A stretch of 64,000 bases of DNA, from positions 205,407,654 to 205,471,653 of the forward strand of contig OX457056.1 of the NCBI GenBank assembly GCA_949752795.1, in the 5' to 3' direction. Both the position numbers and the translations under genes were made by a program. Below the pieces are notes generated by a model. The model was given only the letters and a program-made list of their open reading frames with translations, searched no databases and was not told the DNA's origin. Source of the DNA: Hyperoodon ampullatus. Taxonomy: Eukaryota; Chordata; Mammalia; Artiodactyla; Ziphiidae. This document shows, piece after piece, positions 19,990-31,120 of the stretch (positions are counted from its first letter, which is position 1; each line of letters opens with the position of its first letter).

Positions 19990-20155
19990 ACACTGAAGAA
20001 GTGTGGTTTGAAACCAGGGGTCTTGGATTTGAGATCCACTTTGTCATTTCCTACTTGAATTAATTTAGGTAAGTCACTCGACCTTGCTGCGTCTCTCATT
20101 TGTAAAATGAGATGAATACCACATACTTTGCAGAGATAATGTAAGATTCCTTCAG
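19990..20155 (+). repeat. MIR
   Basis: Plus-strand MIR order: gtcttggatttgagatccac, aggtaagtcactcgacct, cgtctctcatttgtaaaatg. Confidence 0.7.
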
Positions 20156-20269
20156 CTAATGTATATTACACATATTATTCACATTTTAATTATATTTTCT
20201 AAGTACATTTAGTGACTTTAAATACTATCACTATTCTAAAGGCAAGACATTTTTATTTCTTGCCAGGAC

Positions 20270-21262
20270 CTCTCTTCTAAACCACAGACTATAAATAACC
20301 TTGTCTACTCAACACCTCCTTTTTGATATCTGATAGGCATCTCAAAGTTAACACGTCCAAAACTGAGCTCTCACATTCCATTCCCCATCACTGATGGCTC
20401 AGGCCAGAAATCTTGGATGATCTTTTCTTCTCCTACTTTTCACAGCCAGTCCGTCGGCAAATCCTATTGGTTCTGTCTTCAAAATACATCTAGAGCTGAC
20501 TCCTTTTTATCACCTCCATCACCACCAGTCTGGGCCAAGACACCTTCATTTCTCATGTGGATCATCACCATCACTTCTTAACCGGAAACCCTGTTTCTGC
20601 CTGGTAACACCTCCCAGCTTGGTAAAGTCTCTTCCCAGAATAGGAGCCAGGAGGAGGCTGTTAAAATGTTAGATCATGTGACCAGCCTGTTCAAAACCTT
20701 CAGGCCGTTTCCCATATGCAAGTAAAGGCAAAGTCCTTGCTTTGCCCTACAAAGCATCAGGTGATTTCCCCGCTTCCCCTGCCATCACTTCTCTGGCGTC
20801 ATCCTCTTCTCCCATCTGTTCACTCTGCCTCCTTTATCTTCCGTGCATATGATAAGCAAACTTCAGCCCTCAGGGCTTTTGCACTTGCTGAAATAATTCC
20901 TGGAATGTTCTTTCCTCGGGTAAGTATGTAGGTTAGCCCTTCACTACTTCCAAATTTCTGCCCAAATATATCAGAGAGATAGGCTTTTCCCGACCCCTTG
21001 TTAAAATAGCACCTTGCCTGGCTCTCCTGCATTTCTTTTTTCACTACCTGCTTGCTTTTCTCCATGGCATTTATCACTGTTAGACATATATTTAATTATC
21101 ATATCACCTCCCAACTAGAATATGAGGTCCATGAAAGAGTTACATTTTCTTCCCCACTGTAATCCTGTTTTGTTCCTCACTGTAATCCCCAACACCCGGA
21201 GCAGGCTCTAGTTGATAATCAATATATAAAGCAAAATCAATGAGTGCAGGAATGAATGATTC
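20270..21262 (+). repeat. LINE2 3' fragment
   Basis: Long decayed L2: tgataggcatctcaaagtta, ccaaaactgagctctcac, ctcagggcttttgcacttgc, tggaatgttctttcctcggg, gcatttatcactgttagaca, and the 3' end with tgaggtccatgaaagagt and aatgagtgcaggaatgaatg. Open frames on it (20716-20931, 20820-21077) are by-products. Confidence 0.85.
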
Positions 21263-22070
21263 TTACCAGTTGAGTTGTTTTATCCATGAAGTCTTTTGGG
21301 AAGTTACTACAAATCCAGAAGCACTAGGATGTATATATTGTGTGTTTGTTTTATATGTTGGCTTGTTTTATGTTTATTCTTGCTTGTTTACCTAGTCCCA
21401 TGGAGGGAGGTCAAGATGAGGGCAGAGAAGTACAAGGCTCCTTGTCAGTGTACTGGCGTGGGGAGCCTTAGCACAGCTCTTGAAAGGAAAGTCGTATCAC
21501 GCTCATCCAGAGTAAGGAGGAAAACCAGCAATTTTTTGGCCAGGGCCGTGCCTGGAGAGGACTGGAGAATCCGCCTGTACCACTCACCAGGGGACTTGCT
21601 CTGGACCCAGAGGACTCTCTGAGCAGTGCCACACTCAGATGCCCTCATTCCTCCAAAGGTGACCTGGGAAGAGGGACTCCACCTCATACCCCTGCAAACT
21701 GTGCACACAGACTTCATTTCTGCAAGTGAAGCTGTGTTATCTCCAGAAAATTGCCTCTTTAGGACTTGAGCATTTATCTGTCAAGTGAAGGTAACAGTAA
21801 ATTATAATAAAGTTAGTCTTAGATGGAGATAATGCATGTAAAGGGCCTAGATTTAGGTGAGTCACATAATACATGCCCAATGTGTTTATTATTTATCTGA
21901 TCATTTCCATTAAAAAGATCCCCCAATTCCTTGACATCTGAATTGGCTCCCAGAATTTCCTTGTGAGACATAATTTAGATTTATGACTCAATCAAATGCC
22001 CTTTTTTTGAAATTCTGACCTATAAAAAAGATGATAGAGTTACAATTCTAAATTATCTCACAAGAAAAAT
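21263..22070. other. Unassigned non-coding DNA
   Basis: Nothing recognised. A 108-codon frame (21296-21622) overlaps an opposite-strand frame and has no known domain. Confidence 0.3.
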
Positions 22071-22073
22071 TTG

Positions 22074-22124
22074 AAATATATATATATATATGCAAATATA
22101 TACACAAAAATATACTCACACATA

Positions 22125-22161
<37 letters not shown>

Positions 22162-22170
22162 ATACATCTC
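22074..22170. repeat. (TA)n and (CA)n microsatellite
   Basis: A TA run (atatatatatatat), AT-rich spacer, then about 26 bases of uninterrupted alternating AC from about 22,130 and degenerate CA units. Confidence 0.95.
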
Positions 22171-23394
22171 TCTGCCTTCTCAACATCTCCACTAGTTGCC
22201 TCAATAGCACCCTAAATAAATATATCCAAAACTACGTCCTGTCTAAAAAGGGAGCTGTACACGGTGATTAAGATCCTGAGCTCTGAGGGCTTAAACAACT
22301 TGCCCCGTGTCACATGGCTGGCCACACAGAATTTAATTTCCATATCTGGAAAATGTAACAATAATGTGCGAGACTGGCTACATAATTTGTGTAACTTAGT
22401 GCAAAATGAAGTTCAAGGACCATTGTTCAAAGAGCAGGATAAAGCCATTAAAGGTACTAAGATATAAAGCTTTCTTCTGCAGTCTGTCTCTTAATTTGTC
22501 ATGGCATTTTTTTGTATGTTTTTGTTTTTTGGTTTTGCTATTTCTTGTCATGCTCCCTCAGGGGTGGAAATCCTCATGCAGACTCCACAGGTGGCCTAGG
22601 GTCCCACCCTGTGAGGGCAGGTGGCAGCAGGTCAGTCAGCTGCCAGACCAAGGCAACATGTCCCAGTCAATCTCCTGTCTGTGGGCCTGCTGACCCAGCC
22701 CCGGGCCAGTGGTGACCTCCAAGAGTTTTCATTCTCTGTGCTAGGATGCGCTTGGTGCCTGGACTGGGGTAGGTGAAGGGCTCATCCCTGAAAAGTCACC
22801 CGCGAAACACCCCGTGGTGCTGCCAGCTCTGGACAGCGTGCAGGGATGGCCAACACGTGTCTGAGCTCCATCCTATACTCTTGTGGAGGGGAGGGCCCTG
22901 CTGGGGGCACAGGATGATGGTGGAAAGCAGGCCTTCTCAGGCCGACATGAATCCATCATTCCCCGGGGAAAAGAGTGGCTGTGGTCACGGGGCAGGGATG
23001 GAGGGGGGAGGTCTGGTAGGACCCAGGGTGCCAGGGGACTGGGAGCGGGCAGCTGAGAACCCATCTGAGAGAGGCAGAGAGGGCAAAGGAGGCAGGACTA
23101 AGCCCCGGGCCGTCTCCATTTTTCCAGCCACATCTCCAATCATGCAATGATCAAATTATTAGGAATTTCAAAACAGACACCACAGATCCTTAAAACCCCA
23201 GTGCAGGGCTCTTCCAGGTGCCAGGCACTTGCTGACTGAGCTGGTCCTTTGCAACATGCCCACAAAACCAGCCCTGAATCCCAGCTACATAGTGAGGCAA
23301 AGGGAGTTCGCATACATCAAGCGCAATGCCTGCCAAATAGAGCGTTCTCAGTACAAACCAGTCACTGAAGTTATCTTCCGATAGCCCCTGTTCC
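22171..23394. other. Unassigned DNA with a GC-richer segment
   Basis: A possible MIR trace at about 22,290-22,360. From about 22,560 to 23,120 the sequence is GC-richer than its surroundings but not CpG-dense. It holds overlapping frames on both strands (e.g. 22773-23150) without any recognisable protein. Confidence 0.35.
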
Positions 23395-24030
23395 TGCTCT
23401 TCTACCTGTGACCTGTTCTCATAAGAGGGTATCTTTTAAAAATGCAAATCCAGTTGTGTTGTTCCTTCATTTGAAATGCTGAAGTTGCTTCTCTTTGCTC
23501 TGATAAGAAAGTTCAAATTCTTCATGTGGTCTCTGAATCCCTGGCACAATCTTCCTAAGACACCCCCGAGCCCCTTACCTCAGGCCCTTTCCTCCCCCCT
23601 CACTGTTCTCTAAGCATGCTACTCTTCATTCTGAGGATGAGGCTTTTTCTCACTTAGGATCTTGGCCACAAGGGAAGGGAGGGGTTCCAGGCAGAGGGAA
23701 CAGCCTGTGTGAAGCCTTACTCATTTTTAGGTTTGAAAATAGCACTTCCTCAGGGAGGTTTGCTTTGAGCTTTCTGACTAGCTAAAACCACCCCCACCCC
23801 ATGATGTGCTCTCATAATACCCTGTATTTTTTTTATAGAACTTCTAACACTTCTAAGCAGAATAAACTATCAAAAGATTATTTATTGAATGTGTCTCTTT
23901 CTAATTGAACTGTGAGCATCCTGCAGGCAAGTTCCATAATTCTCTTGTTCACTGCTACATTCCAGTGCCTAGTTGAGGACCAGACATGTGGTAGATTCTC
24001 TGTAAATATTTGTTGAAGTACTTAACATCT
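23395..24030 (+). repeat. LINE2 3' fragment
   Basis: Diverged L2 order: cctcaggccctttcctcccc, cctcagggaggtttgctttg, ctgtgagcatcctgcaggca, cactgctacattccagtgcc and tctctgtaaatatttgttga. The segment at about 23,640-23,720 matches less well. Confidence 0.75.
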
Positions 24031-25472
24031 AGTGCTTAACTAAGATGGCCTGAGGTTATTATTTGGTAAAGAATGCTCTTTATATAGGTGAATCCTGGTT
24101 AGGTTTTAGAAGGAGGATAATCTTAGGTTTCTTTTGATTCTTGCTTCCTCTCCTGGACCTTCTGGATATCACCTCTTTTGGTCTAAAAACCTTGTCTTCA
24201 GCTATTTCCCAGTACCCTTTCCCGCCGTTCCACCGTATTATCTTTCCTCAGCAAAAGATATGTGTGTGTTTCTTGTCCATAGTCATTGATTCTCAACTTC
24301 CTCCCCCTGTCATTTGTCCAGTCCCTGACCCCTCCTTATTTATTCAGTTGTTAGTGTCTTTACATCAACATTTTCTATAATTTTCCTGTAAGCTGTCTCA
24401 TATTATTTCAAGGTAGGAAGGGTACTGTGATGCAGCTTGCAGAAGAATCTCTGCAGAAGGAAATGGTCTCATAAATAAATATACTGTTTTTTAAATAACC
24501 TTGTCGTATAAGCAATGATGAATTAACTTGTGAGTTTCAGCTGTCTATATTACACAGTTTGATAATCACAGAACAGGTGCAGAAAGCAGGGCCCAGGGTA
24601 CATAGCCACTGAGTTTCAGGAGTATTTTGAGATGGTGCAGAATATATTTGTCATTGTCTACATCCTAATAAGACTGTGCTTCCTTTTCAACTCTCATTTT
24701 ATCACTGCCTATAATAAAGGGGTGGATTAATTTCATCCATAAACACAGATATGATAGTTTTATCCTGTGGCTATGAATGGTGCTTTAGAGTCAAAATGAT
24801 AAACCAGTGTAGTAATTTACCATAATTACAGCCATGAAATATTACTTAGAATTAGTCATGGCAGTAATACATGGTTCAGGAAGTTCTAGTGAAATCTGGG
24901 AAGTGAGAGAGAACAAAAGGGAGGAAACAAGATATGAGGACAGGTAAAGTTTGTAGCCACTAATCCAGACAGTTGGGGAAAATAAATGCAAGCTGAGGAC
25001 TCCGGGAAAGATCTGTCCTGGGAGGAGATGCCCTTGTTTTCTCTGGAAAGCCCGCCAAGTTTAGGAGACTTGCCACAGTTTAATTAAAGTCTGCAGCTGG
25101 TGTGAAAGCAATGGAGAAAAGAAATTAGGGCAGTGCAAAAACTAATGAAAGTCTCATTTTAAACTTTTCTATTATGAAAGAAATGTGACTTGTCAGCTGT
25201 GGCCCCATTCACCGTGACAAAGCCCTCAGGGAAGGAACGTTCTGGACAACAAAGAGAAAAGACCTGTAGTCAGGTCTCTTTGGACTTGATTGCCACTGCC
25301 TTTTTCAGTAAGAACTCATCAAAATCCTTGTTTGTTTTTTTAAAAAACAAATTGGTAAAAGAGAGCAGTACAGATTGAACAGCTTTTAACGACAGGAAAG
25401 TCCATTGGAACTTTGAAATGAAGAACTGACCTTTGCAATCAGAGTTGGATTCACATTCAGACTTTATCAACT
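24031..25472. other. Unassigned non-coding DNA
   Basis: About 1.4 kb with no recognised gene. A weak L2-like stretch may lie at 24,130-24,420; the rest is AT-rich sequence without a repeat signature. Confidence 0.35.
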
Positions 25473-26231
25473 GTATTAGTCAGAGTCTTCAGAGAAACAG
25501 TACCAATAGGATACATCCTATTATGGGGGCTTATGAGTCCAAAACCCATATGGTAAGTCAGCAGGCTGGAAATTCAAGTAAGAGGTGACCTAGTCTTGAG
25601 TCCAAATTCCACAGGGCAGGCCAGGCAAGCTGGAAACTCAAGCAGGTTTTTTCTTTTCCCCTTAAATTGCTTTATTTTTAAAAATTTTTATTTCATATTG
25701 GAGTATAGTTGATTTACAATGTTGTGTTAGTTTCAGGTGTACAACAAAGTGATTCAGCTATACATATACATCTATCCATTCTTTTTCAAATTCTTTTCCC
25801 ATTTTGCTGATTACAGAATATTGAGCAGAGTTCCCTGTGCTATATAGTAGGTCCTTATTGGTTATCTATTTTAAATATAATAGTGTGTATATGTCAATCC
25901 CAAACTTATAGTTACCAAAGGGGAAAGGTCGGGGAGAGAGAGAAATTGGGAGTTTGGGATTGACATCAAGCAGAGTTTCTATGTTACTGTCTTGTGGCTG
26001 AAACCCTTCTCCTTTAGGAAACCTCTGTCTTTGCCTTAGCCTTCAACTGATTGGATAAGGCCCAGCCACATTACGGAGAGTAAAGTGCTTCATTGAAAAC
26101 CTACTGATGTGGATGGTAATACCTCCACAGCAACATCTAAAAATTAACTCCACAGCAACAGCTAGACTGACGTTATACCAAACAAGTGGGCACCATGACC
26201 TAGCCAAGTTGACACATGAAATTAACTATCA
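25473..26231 (+). repeat. ERVL-type (MLT2-like) LTR, split by an L1
   Basis: Left part gtattagtcagagtcttcag, agaaacagtaccaataggat; right part gccttcaactgattggataa, cctagccaagttgacacatg, aaattaactatc. I recognise this as a TGT..ACA-type LTR repeat probably of the MLT2/ERVL group; the family name is tentative. No internal genes accompany it. The L1 at 25651-25965 interrupts it. A related copy lies at 36965-37497. Confidence 0.6.
25651..25965 (-). mobile_element. Truncated L1 with 5' inversion (twin priming)
   Basis: The left part (about 25,651-25,906) is a minus-strand L1 3' end (catattggagtatagttgat). From about 25,907 the sequence flips: atagttaccaaaggggaaag then gagtttgggattgacat is the same kind of L1 sequence in plus orientation, overlapping the end of the first part (tgtcaatcccaaac). 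Flanking near-duplicate tcaagcag(g)ttt lies at 25638-25650 and 25966-25978. Confidence 0.85.
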
Positions 26232-26259
26232 AACCAACTAATATTAAGAATAATATGTT

Positions 26260-26471
26260 GGGCTTCCCTGGTGGTGCAGTGGTTGAGAGTCCGCCTGCTG
26301 ATGCAGGGGACACGGGTTCGTGCCCCGGTCCGGGAAGATCCCACATGCCGCGGAGCGGCTGGGCCCGTGAGCCATGGCCGCTGAGCCTGCGCGTCCGGAG
26401 CCCGTGCTCTGCAACGGGAGAGGCCACAACAGTGAGAGGCCCGCATACTGCAAAAAAAAAAAAAAAAAAAA
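26260..26471 (+). mobile_element. CHR-type SINE with 14-bp TSD
   Basis: Full short-form copy ending in a pure A tail. Duplication aagaataatatgtt (26246-26259) and, with one mismatch, 26472-26485. Confidence 0.95.
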
Positions 26472-26489
26472 AAGAATAACATGTTAATT

Positions 26490-26705
26490 AATGTTTCTGT
26501 AACGCTTCCTTTTGGTCAGGCACGATGAACTCATTTAATTCTCACAACAACCCTATGATCTGGGTAATATTATTATTCTCATCTTATGGATGAGATAACT
26601 AAGATAAAGGGAAAGTTAAGTAACTTCCCAGGTTCACAGATGATAAGAGGCAGAGCTGGGATTTGAACTCACGTAACCTAACTCCAGAATTTGGGTTCTT
26701 AGGCA
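26490..26705 (-). repeat. MIR
   Basis: Well-preserved reverse-strand MIR: aactcatttaattctcacaa, caaccctatgatctgggta, tcttatggatgagataacta, gtaacttcccaggttcacag, gcagagctgggatttgaact. Confidence 0.88.
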
Positions 26706-26739
26706 CCACAAAATGATGAATTTTGGCAATTGAATGAAC

Positions 26740-26880
26740 TTCCCCGACCTTTGTTCCTTTATGGGAAAACACATATAATAGCAGATAATGTGTGGTTTGA
26801 GGGGAAGATTAAATTAGAAATGCATATAAAGATCTAACCATAATACCTAATAGATAGTAGGTTCTCAATAAGATTTAGCT
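26740..26880 (+). repeat. MIR 3' fragment
   Basis: Plus-strand MIR 3' half: gggaagattaaattagaaat, aatacctaatagatagtagg, ttctcaataagattt. Diverged. Confidence 0.5.
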
Positions 26881-27129
26881 CTCTTCCCCTGACCTTAAAA
26901 TTGATTGCTTTTATATTGTGTCTTAAGTTTAGAAATCCCTTCATTCTAGAAAGCCTCACTAAAACATTGAGGTCTTAATTTTTGTAATTATTTGCTTACC
27001 ATTAATTTCTCTGGGTAATCCCCAAGATTCATTTGGGCTAGAACCTGTGTTATCCCATGTGGATCTTCAGCACAAAACTCGACCCTTGGCATAAGGTAAG
27101 GTCTTCAATTCATGCACTAAATCAGTAAA

Positions 27130-27260
27130 CAGATTTAGATATTAATGCCTTTTATTGTCAGCTGATAGACAAGAAACTGAGGCACAAAGTGGTTAAATGA
27201 CTTGCTCAAGGTATGCGCAATTTATAGACTGGTATATCCAGGTCTCCAGAATTTCATTGT
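27130..27260 (-). repeat. MIR fragment
   Basis: Reverse-strand core: gacaagaaactgaggcacaa, agtggttaaatgacttgctc, aaggtatgcgcaa. Confidence 0.65.
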
Positions 27261-27528
27261 TTTTGTTTATTTGTTTGTTTCCTTCCAAAAGGCAGTGTTG
27301 GATGTAAGCAGAGGCATAGGCAATCTTAAGGTTCATCACCTCCTGGCCCATTTGGAGTGTGAGAAACTTTAAATAACCTCCATGCCTGCTTTGGGTCGCG
27401 ATCAGTATATGAGAGTTGTTGACTCCAAGAGCCCTCATTTGGAGTGGACTTCTCCTGATCAGGCAGATGAATAGCTTTAGAACTCAGTAATTAAGGGGTC
27501 AATGATTCATGCAAAGCGTTCCACATTT

Positions 27529-27946
27529 TTTTTTTGCGGCCTCTAATAAGTTTATTGTGTCTTCGAGACACTACGATGTAGACTCCTCTCCCAGAGAAGA
27601 GTCTTTCAGAGACAAGGGACCATTATCCAGATGAGTTGTTCATTTGTCATTTTCATAGGCAGCTGGATTCTTCCTCCTGGATTTCTCAAACTCCTGTGTT
27701 CCCCATGTGTAGACAAAATAAAACACTACAAATAGCGGCACAACGCGAAGGCTGCACGCCTGAGTGCGTTGCAGCGTGTTGAGCATGCCCTTGCTGAAGT
27801 AGTGCGGGAAGGTGCGCTGCTCCAAGGGCGACAAGCTGTAGGTGATCACAGGCCGCACCCGCATCGATGCCCAAACTCGCGGCCCATGGTCGCTGTGGCA
27901 CCGTGGTCACCTCTCCCTCTGCAGCGCAGAATCCACTGGCCTCCCA
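27529..27946 (-). pseudogene. UQCRQ: Processed retrocopy of UQCRQ (complex III subunit 8)
   Basis: The parent encodes the small (82-residue in human) QP-C subunit of mitochondrial complex III, with a single membrane helix. Here a 74-codon minus-strand frame (27864-27640) reads [17 protein letters not shown], then [19 protein letters not shown] and ends [12 protein letters not shown], the diagnostic C-terminus. The expected start ATG lies at 27887 (MGREFG), but it is 23 bases from the next in-line Met, not a multiple of three, so a small deletion breaks the N-terminal frame. Retrocopy hallmarks: no introns, an AATAAA signal (27551-27556 on the plus strand as tttatt), a T-run (27526-27535) as reversed A tail, and a perfect 10-bp duplication ttccacattt at 27519-27528 and 27947-27956. 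The C-terminal frame is still open, so translation from the inner Met cannot be excluded, but I expect a dead copy. Confidence 0.93.
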
Positions 27947-27956
27947 TTCCACATTT

Positions 27957-28649
27957 AGACACAGATAACATGCACTTCAAAAAAGAGAGAAAAAGCCCTC
28001 ACCTTTGACCAACTTTTATTCCTCTTGCCCTCTCACTTTCCTGGGAACTGATGAGAAGTACCTCTGTAATTTAAGCCTAATGACAAAGTGCAAAGTCATT
28101 ACCTACTTTTATTGAATTGTCTTCTGCTTTCTGGACTAATTGAAGGAATGACGCACTGCTACAGAAATCCATGTGCTCATCCCCATTCAGCCCAGCTTTC
28201 TCCTGCCTGGGATTCGCTGTCTTTGCTGTAGGAGACTGATCTTGGACTTGAAACACAACCACGGGACCAGTTCTGCCTTGGCCATTTATACTCCGAGTGG
28301 CCTCAAGTAAATGACTGAAGCTCTCTCTGCCTGGATTTCCTGACATAGAAAATGTGGGTGATAATTTCTACCCTAATGTCTTCATGGATAAGTGAGATTT
28401 CAATTAGGTAATTTATTTAAGAGTCCTTTCAATAAAATTATAAAACATATAAATAAAAAAACAAAGTGTATAAACATAAGCTATTATTATTGTCACCAAG
28501 GGTTTTTTGAAAGGAAAATGCATCCTACTTGGTATTGTTTCCTTTACACTATAACTTCAAAGTCCAGATTTTAAGTAGGGGTAAATAGATGACCAGCTCA
28601 CATTCGTCCAGGCGTTACCACCTTCTCCTCATTCTGAATTTCCTCAGAA
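27957..28649. other. Unassigned DNA with a weak MIR trace
   Basis: Mostly unrecognised. At about 28,240-28,390 a diverged plus-strand MIR-like order appears (gccttggccatttatactcc, gtggcctcaagtaaatgact). Confidence 0.35.
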
Positions 28650-29290
28650 TGCCAACGTTCCAGTCACCCTGTGTTTCCTGATCTCCTATAGATTCTTGGT
28701 TCCTAGTATTTATACTTTCTTTTCAACACCTCAAATCAAAACTTTATTGTTTTCCAAGAGGTCTTCCTGTTTCCAGTCTCTCCTAGACTGATCTTCATAA
28801 TGGCTTTCCACTGCCTGGAGAAAATTCCAAATCCCTTAGAACTCTGCAATTTGGAACTGTCAAGACATCACTGCTTTATGTTTCCAGGTTCCATAAGGAA
28901 CCCCTCTGCCCCGCCCCCATCCACACATGTGCTCGTTTTACTATTCCTTTGGAACTTCAGTGAGGCTTATTAGAGTCCTTCACAAAATCCTTCCTTCCTT
29001 AGCCTACAAACCATTCAGGACACTGGGGTCTTACACATTTTATGAAAACTCTAGGATTATCATTTCCTTCCCTCGCCTGAAAACTTCTGTCCTTAGACCA
29101 ATATCCCTGAGAGGATTGTTAAGGTCTTTTATCACGTTCTTAGCTTATGCACTTCACCCCACACTTCTTCCCCAAACAAATCATTTCTTATCAAACTTCA
29201 ACACCCCCTTGTTTTCGGATACTGCTCCCTGATCCATCTCTTTTCCTGGTTCAATTTCTCTTCCTGCCCTTTCTCGGCTTATCAAACTCT
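28650..29290 (+). repeat. Probable LINE2 fragment
   Basis: Pyrimidine-rich sequence with L2-like blocks (cttcataatggctttccact, aaattccaaatcccttagaa, ttccataaggaacccctctg) in diverged form. Moderate to low certainty. Confidence 0.45.
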
Positions 29291-29317
29291 CAGCAGTCTT
29301 TATAAAAACAGCTCATG

Positions 29318-29542
29318 GGGGCTTCCCTGGTGGCACAGTGGTTGGGAGTCCGCCTGCCGATGCAGGGGACACGGGTTCATGCCCCGGTCTGGGAGGATCC
29401 CACATGCCGTGGAGCGGCTGGGTCCGTGAGCCATGGCTGCTGGGCCTGAGCGTCTGGAGCCTGTGCTCCGCAGCGGGAGAGGCCACAGCAGTGAGAGGCC
29501 CACGTACAGCAAAAAACAAAAACAAAAACAAACAAACAAGAG
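29318..29542 (+). mobile_element. CHR-type SINE with 13-bp TSD
   Basis: Short-form copy with a CAAAA/CAAA-type tail. Perfect duplication aaaacagctcatg at 29305-29317 and 29543-29555. Confidence 0.96.
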
Positions 29543-29639
29543 AAAACAGCTCATGTAAAAATCTCCTCACAAAGCTTGCTCAGTTGCTGCATGTTTTCCT
29601 TCACTGACCTCCAAGAATACAGAGGAGGTAGGATGCTGT

Positions 29640-30135
29640 AGGAGAGGCAATAAGGTATTGTCGAAATAGAATTGCATTTGGGGTCACACAGAGCTGTGGT
29701 TGGAATCCCAGTTTGGCTTTTAATATTGGTGAGTCCTTGGGAAAATTTCATAACTCCTTGAGCTTCCTTTTCCTTATCTGTAAAATAGAAATATTAATTA
29801 TAACCTTACTTTGATTGTAGTGATAGAATGAGGCAATTTATATAAAACATCTGCCACGGGCTTCCCTGGTGGCGCAGTGGTTGAGAGTCAGCCTGCCGAT
29901 GCAGGGGACGCGGGTTCGTGCCCCGGTCCGGGAAGATCCCACATGCCGCGGAGCAGCTGGGCCCGTGAGCCATGGCCGCTGAGCCTGCGCGTCCGGAGCC
30001 TGTGCTCTGCAATGGGAGAGGCCGCGGCAGTGAGAGGCCCGTGTACCACACACACACACAAAATAAATAATAATAATAGTAATAATAAAACATCTACCAC
30101 ATAATAGTTATTCAATAAGTGGTAGCTACTTTCAT
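29640..30135 (+). repeat. MIR split by a SINE
   Basis: Plus-strand MIR: ttggaatcccagtttggctt, gagtccttgggaaaatttca, tttccttatctgtaaaatag before the SINE (29640-29857), and ataatagttattcaataagt after it (30101-30135). Confidence 0.7.
29858..30084 (+). mobile_element. CHR-type SINE with 16-bp TSD
   Basis: Short-form copy, tail made of a CA run then AAT units. Duplication ataaaacatctgccac at 29842-29857 and, with one mismatch, 30085-30100. Confidence 0.96.
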
Positions 30136-30645
30136 TATGAGTACTGCCTCTGTCGCCCATTTGGCATCTACCATATGCCACCTTGTGTTATTGTTCAACT
30201 ACTTTATGAATTTATATGTCTCCTCTAAATGTGGTTTTCATAAACGTGCTGTGTATTACCCTTATTTTGAACGTCCCAGAGGGGTAAGCCCAGTGATGGT
30301 ATCCTCACATTTATTAGAAACCTAAGAAGCCCATCTCTTGAAAAATTCATTTCAATCATATGTCTTTCAAGTTTAAGTACAACACTTATAAAATGTTGCT
30401 AAGTAGAAATCCTTTAGGATTAGTTTGGCATGTTCACTGAGCATCACTTTATAGTCCTATCCTGTTGTCTGTATGTCATCAATTGAAACTTAGGAAGGGA
30501 CTCAGACCATCTCTGAGGGTGATGATAGATTATTGAGTCCCCTCACCTCAACCACACTGAAGCAGAATATTTTATAATTTACATATGTACTGAGCACATT
30601 GAGTGATTCATAATCACTCTGAAGTTCAAGAGCCCTTGATATAGG
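30136..30645. other. Unassigned AT-rich DNA
   Basis: Nothing recognised. Confidence 0.3.
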
Positions 30646-30649
30646 GGAA

Positions 30650-30815
30650 GCTGAGCAGCTTTGAGCCACACTATACCTCTCTGAACCATAATTTATTTTT
30701 TAAATATAAATGATCATAGTTCTTTCTCATAGAGCTTGTAAAAAAGAAGCTCTTAACCCATTGTCTGGTATGTGGTAGTTGCCTAAATGCCATAGCTGTT
30801 ATTATCCTTGTTAGA
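30650..30815 (+). repeat. MIR fragment
   Basis: Diverged plus-strand MIR: acctctctgaaccataattt, cattgtctggtatgtggtag. Confidence 0.5.
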
Positions 30816-30874
30816 TTGGAGGCTGTGATGATTGTGACCCAAGGAAGATGACTCTAAGACTTTACCAGCTAGAT

Positions 30875-31052
30875 CCTTCTCAAAAACTAGTCTTGGACCA
30901 GAACCATGGGTGTCCTCTGAGAGCTTATTAGAAATGCAGAGTCTTAGGCTCTATGACTTAACAACTGAATTCAAATCTGCGTTTTGACAAGAGATCCAAT
31001 GTTACTGGAAGGTGCATTAAAGTTTGGGAAGCAGTGGTCTAGATCAGATTCT
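30875..31052 (-). repeat. MER5A-like hAT fragment
   Basis: gagcttattagaaatgcaga, gcattaaagtttgggaagca and an ending next to cagtggtctag match the reverse of MER5A. An additional plus-oriented MER5-like piece follows (31053-31120: ctgaatcagtaggtctagga). Confidence 0.7.
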
Positions 31053-31120
31053 GAATCAGTAGGTCTAGGAAGGGACCCAGCCTTTGGCATTTCTGACAAG
31101 CTCCCAGCTAGAAACTCTTT

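Noticed and set aside
20716..21077. Frames of 71-85 codons
   Set aside because: Both lie on a decayed LINE2 3' end.
22773..23150. 125-codon frame in the GC-rich segment
   Set aside because: Overlapping frames on the opposite strand are as long, and no domain or homology is recognisable.
25328..25348. Short palindrome tttgtttttt/aaaaaacaaa
   Set aside because: Homopolymer-rich and expected by chance in AT-rich DNA.
27640..27864. Functional UQCRQ gene
   Set aside because: Intronless, A-tailed, flanked by a TSD, with a frame break after the original start.
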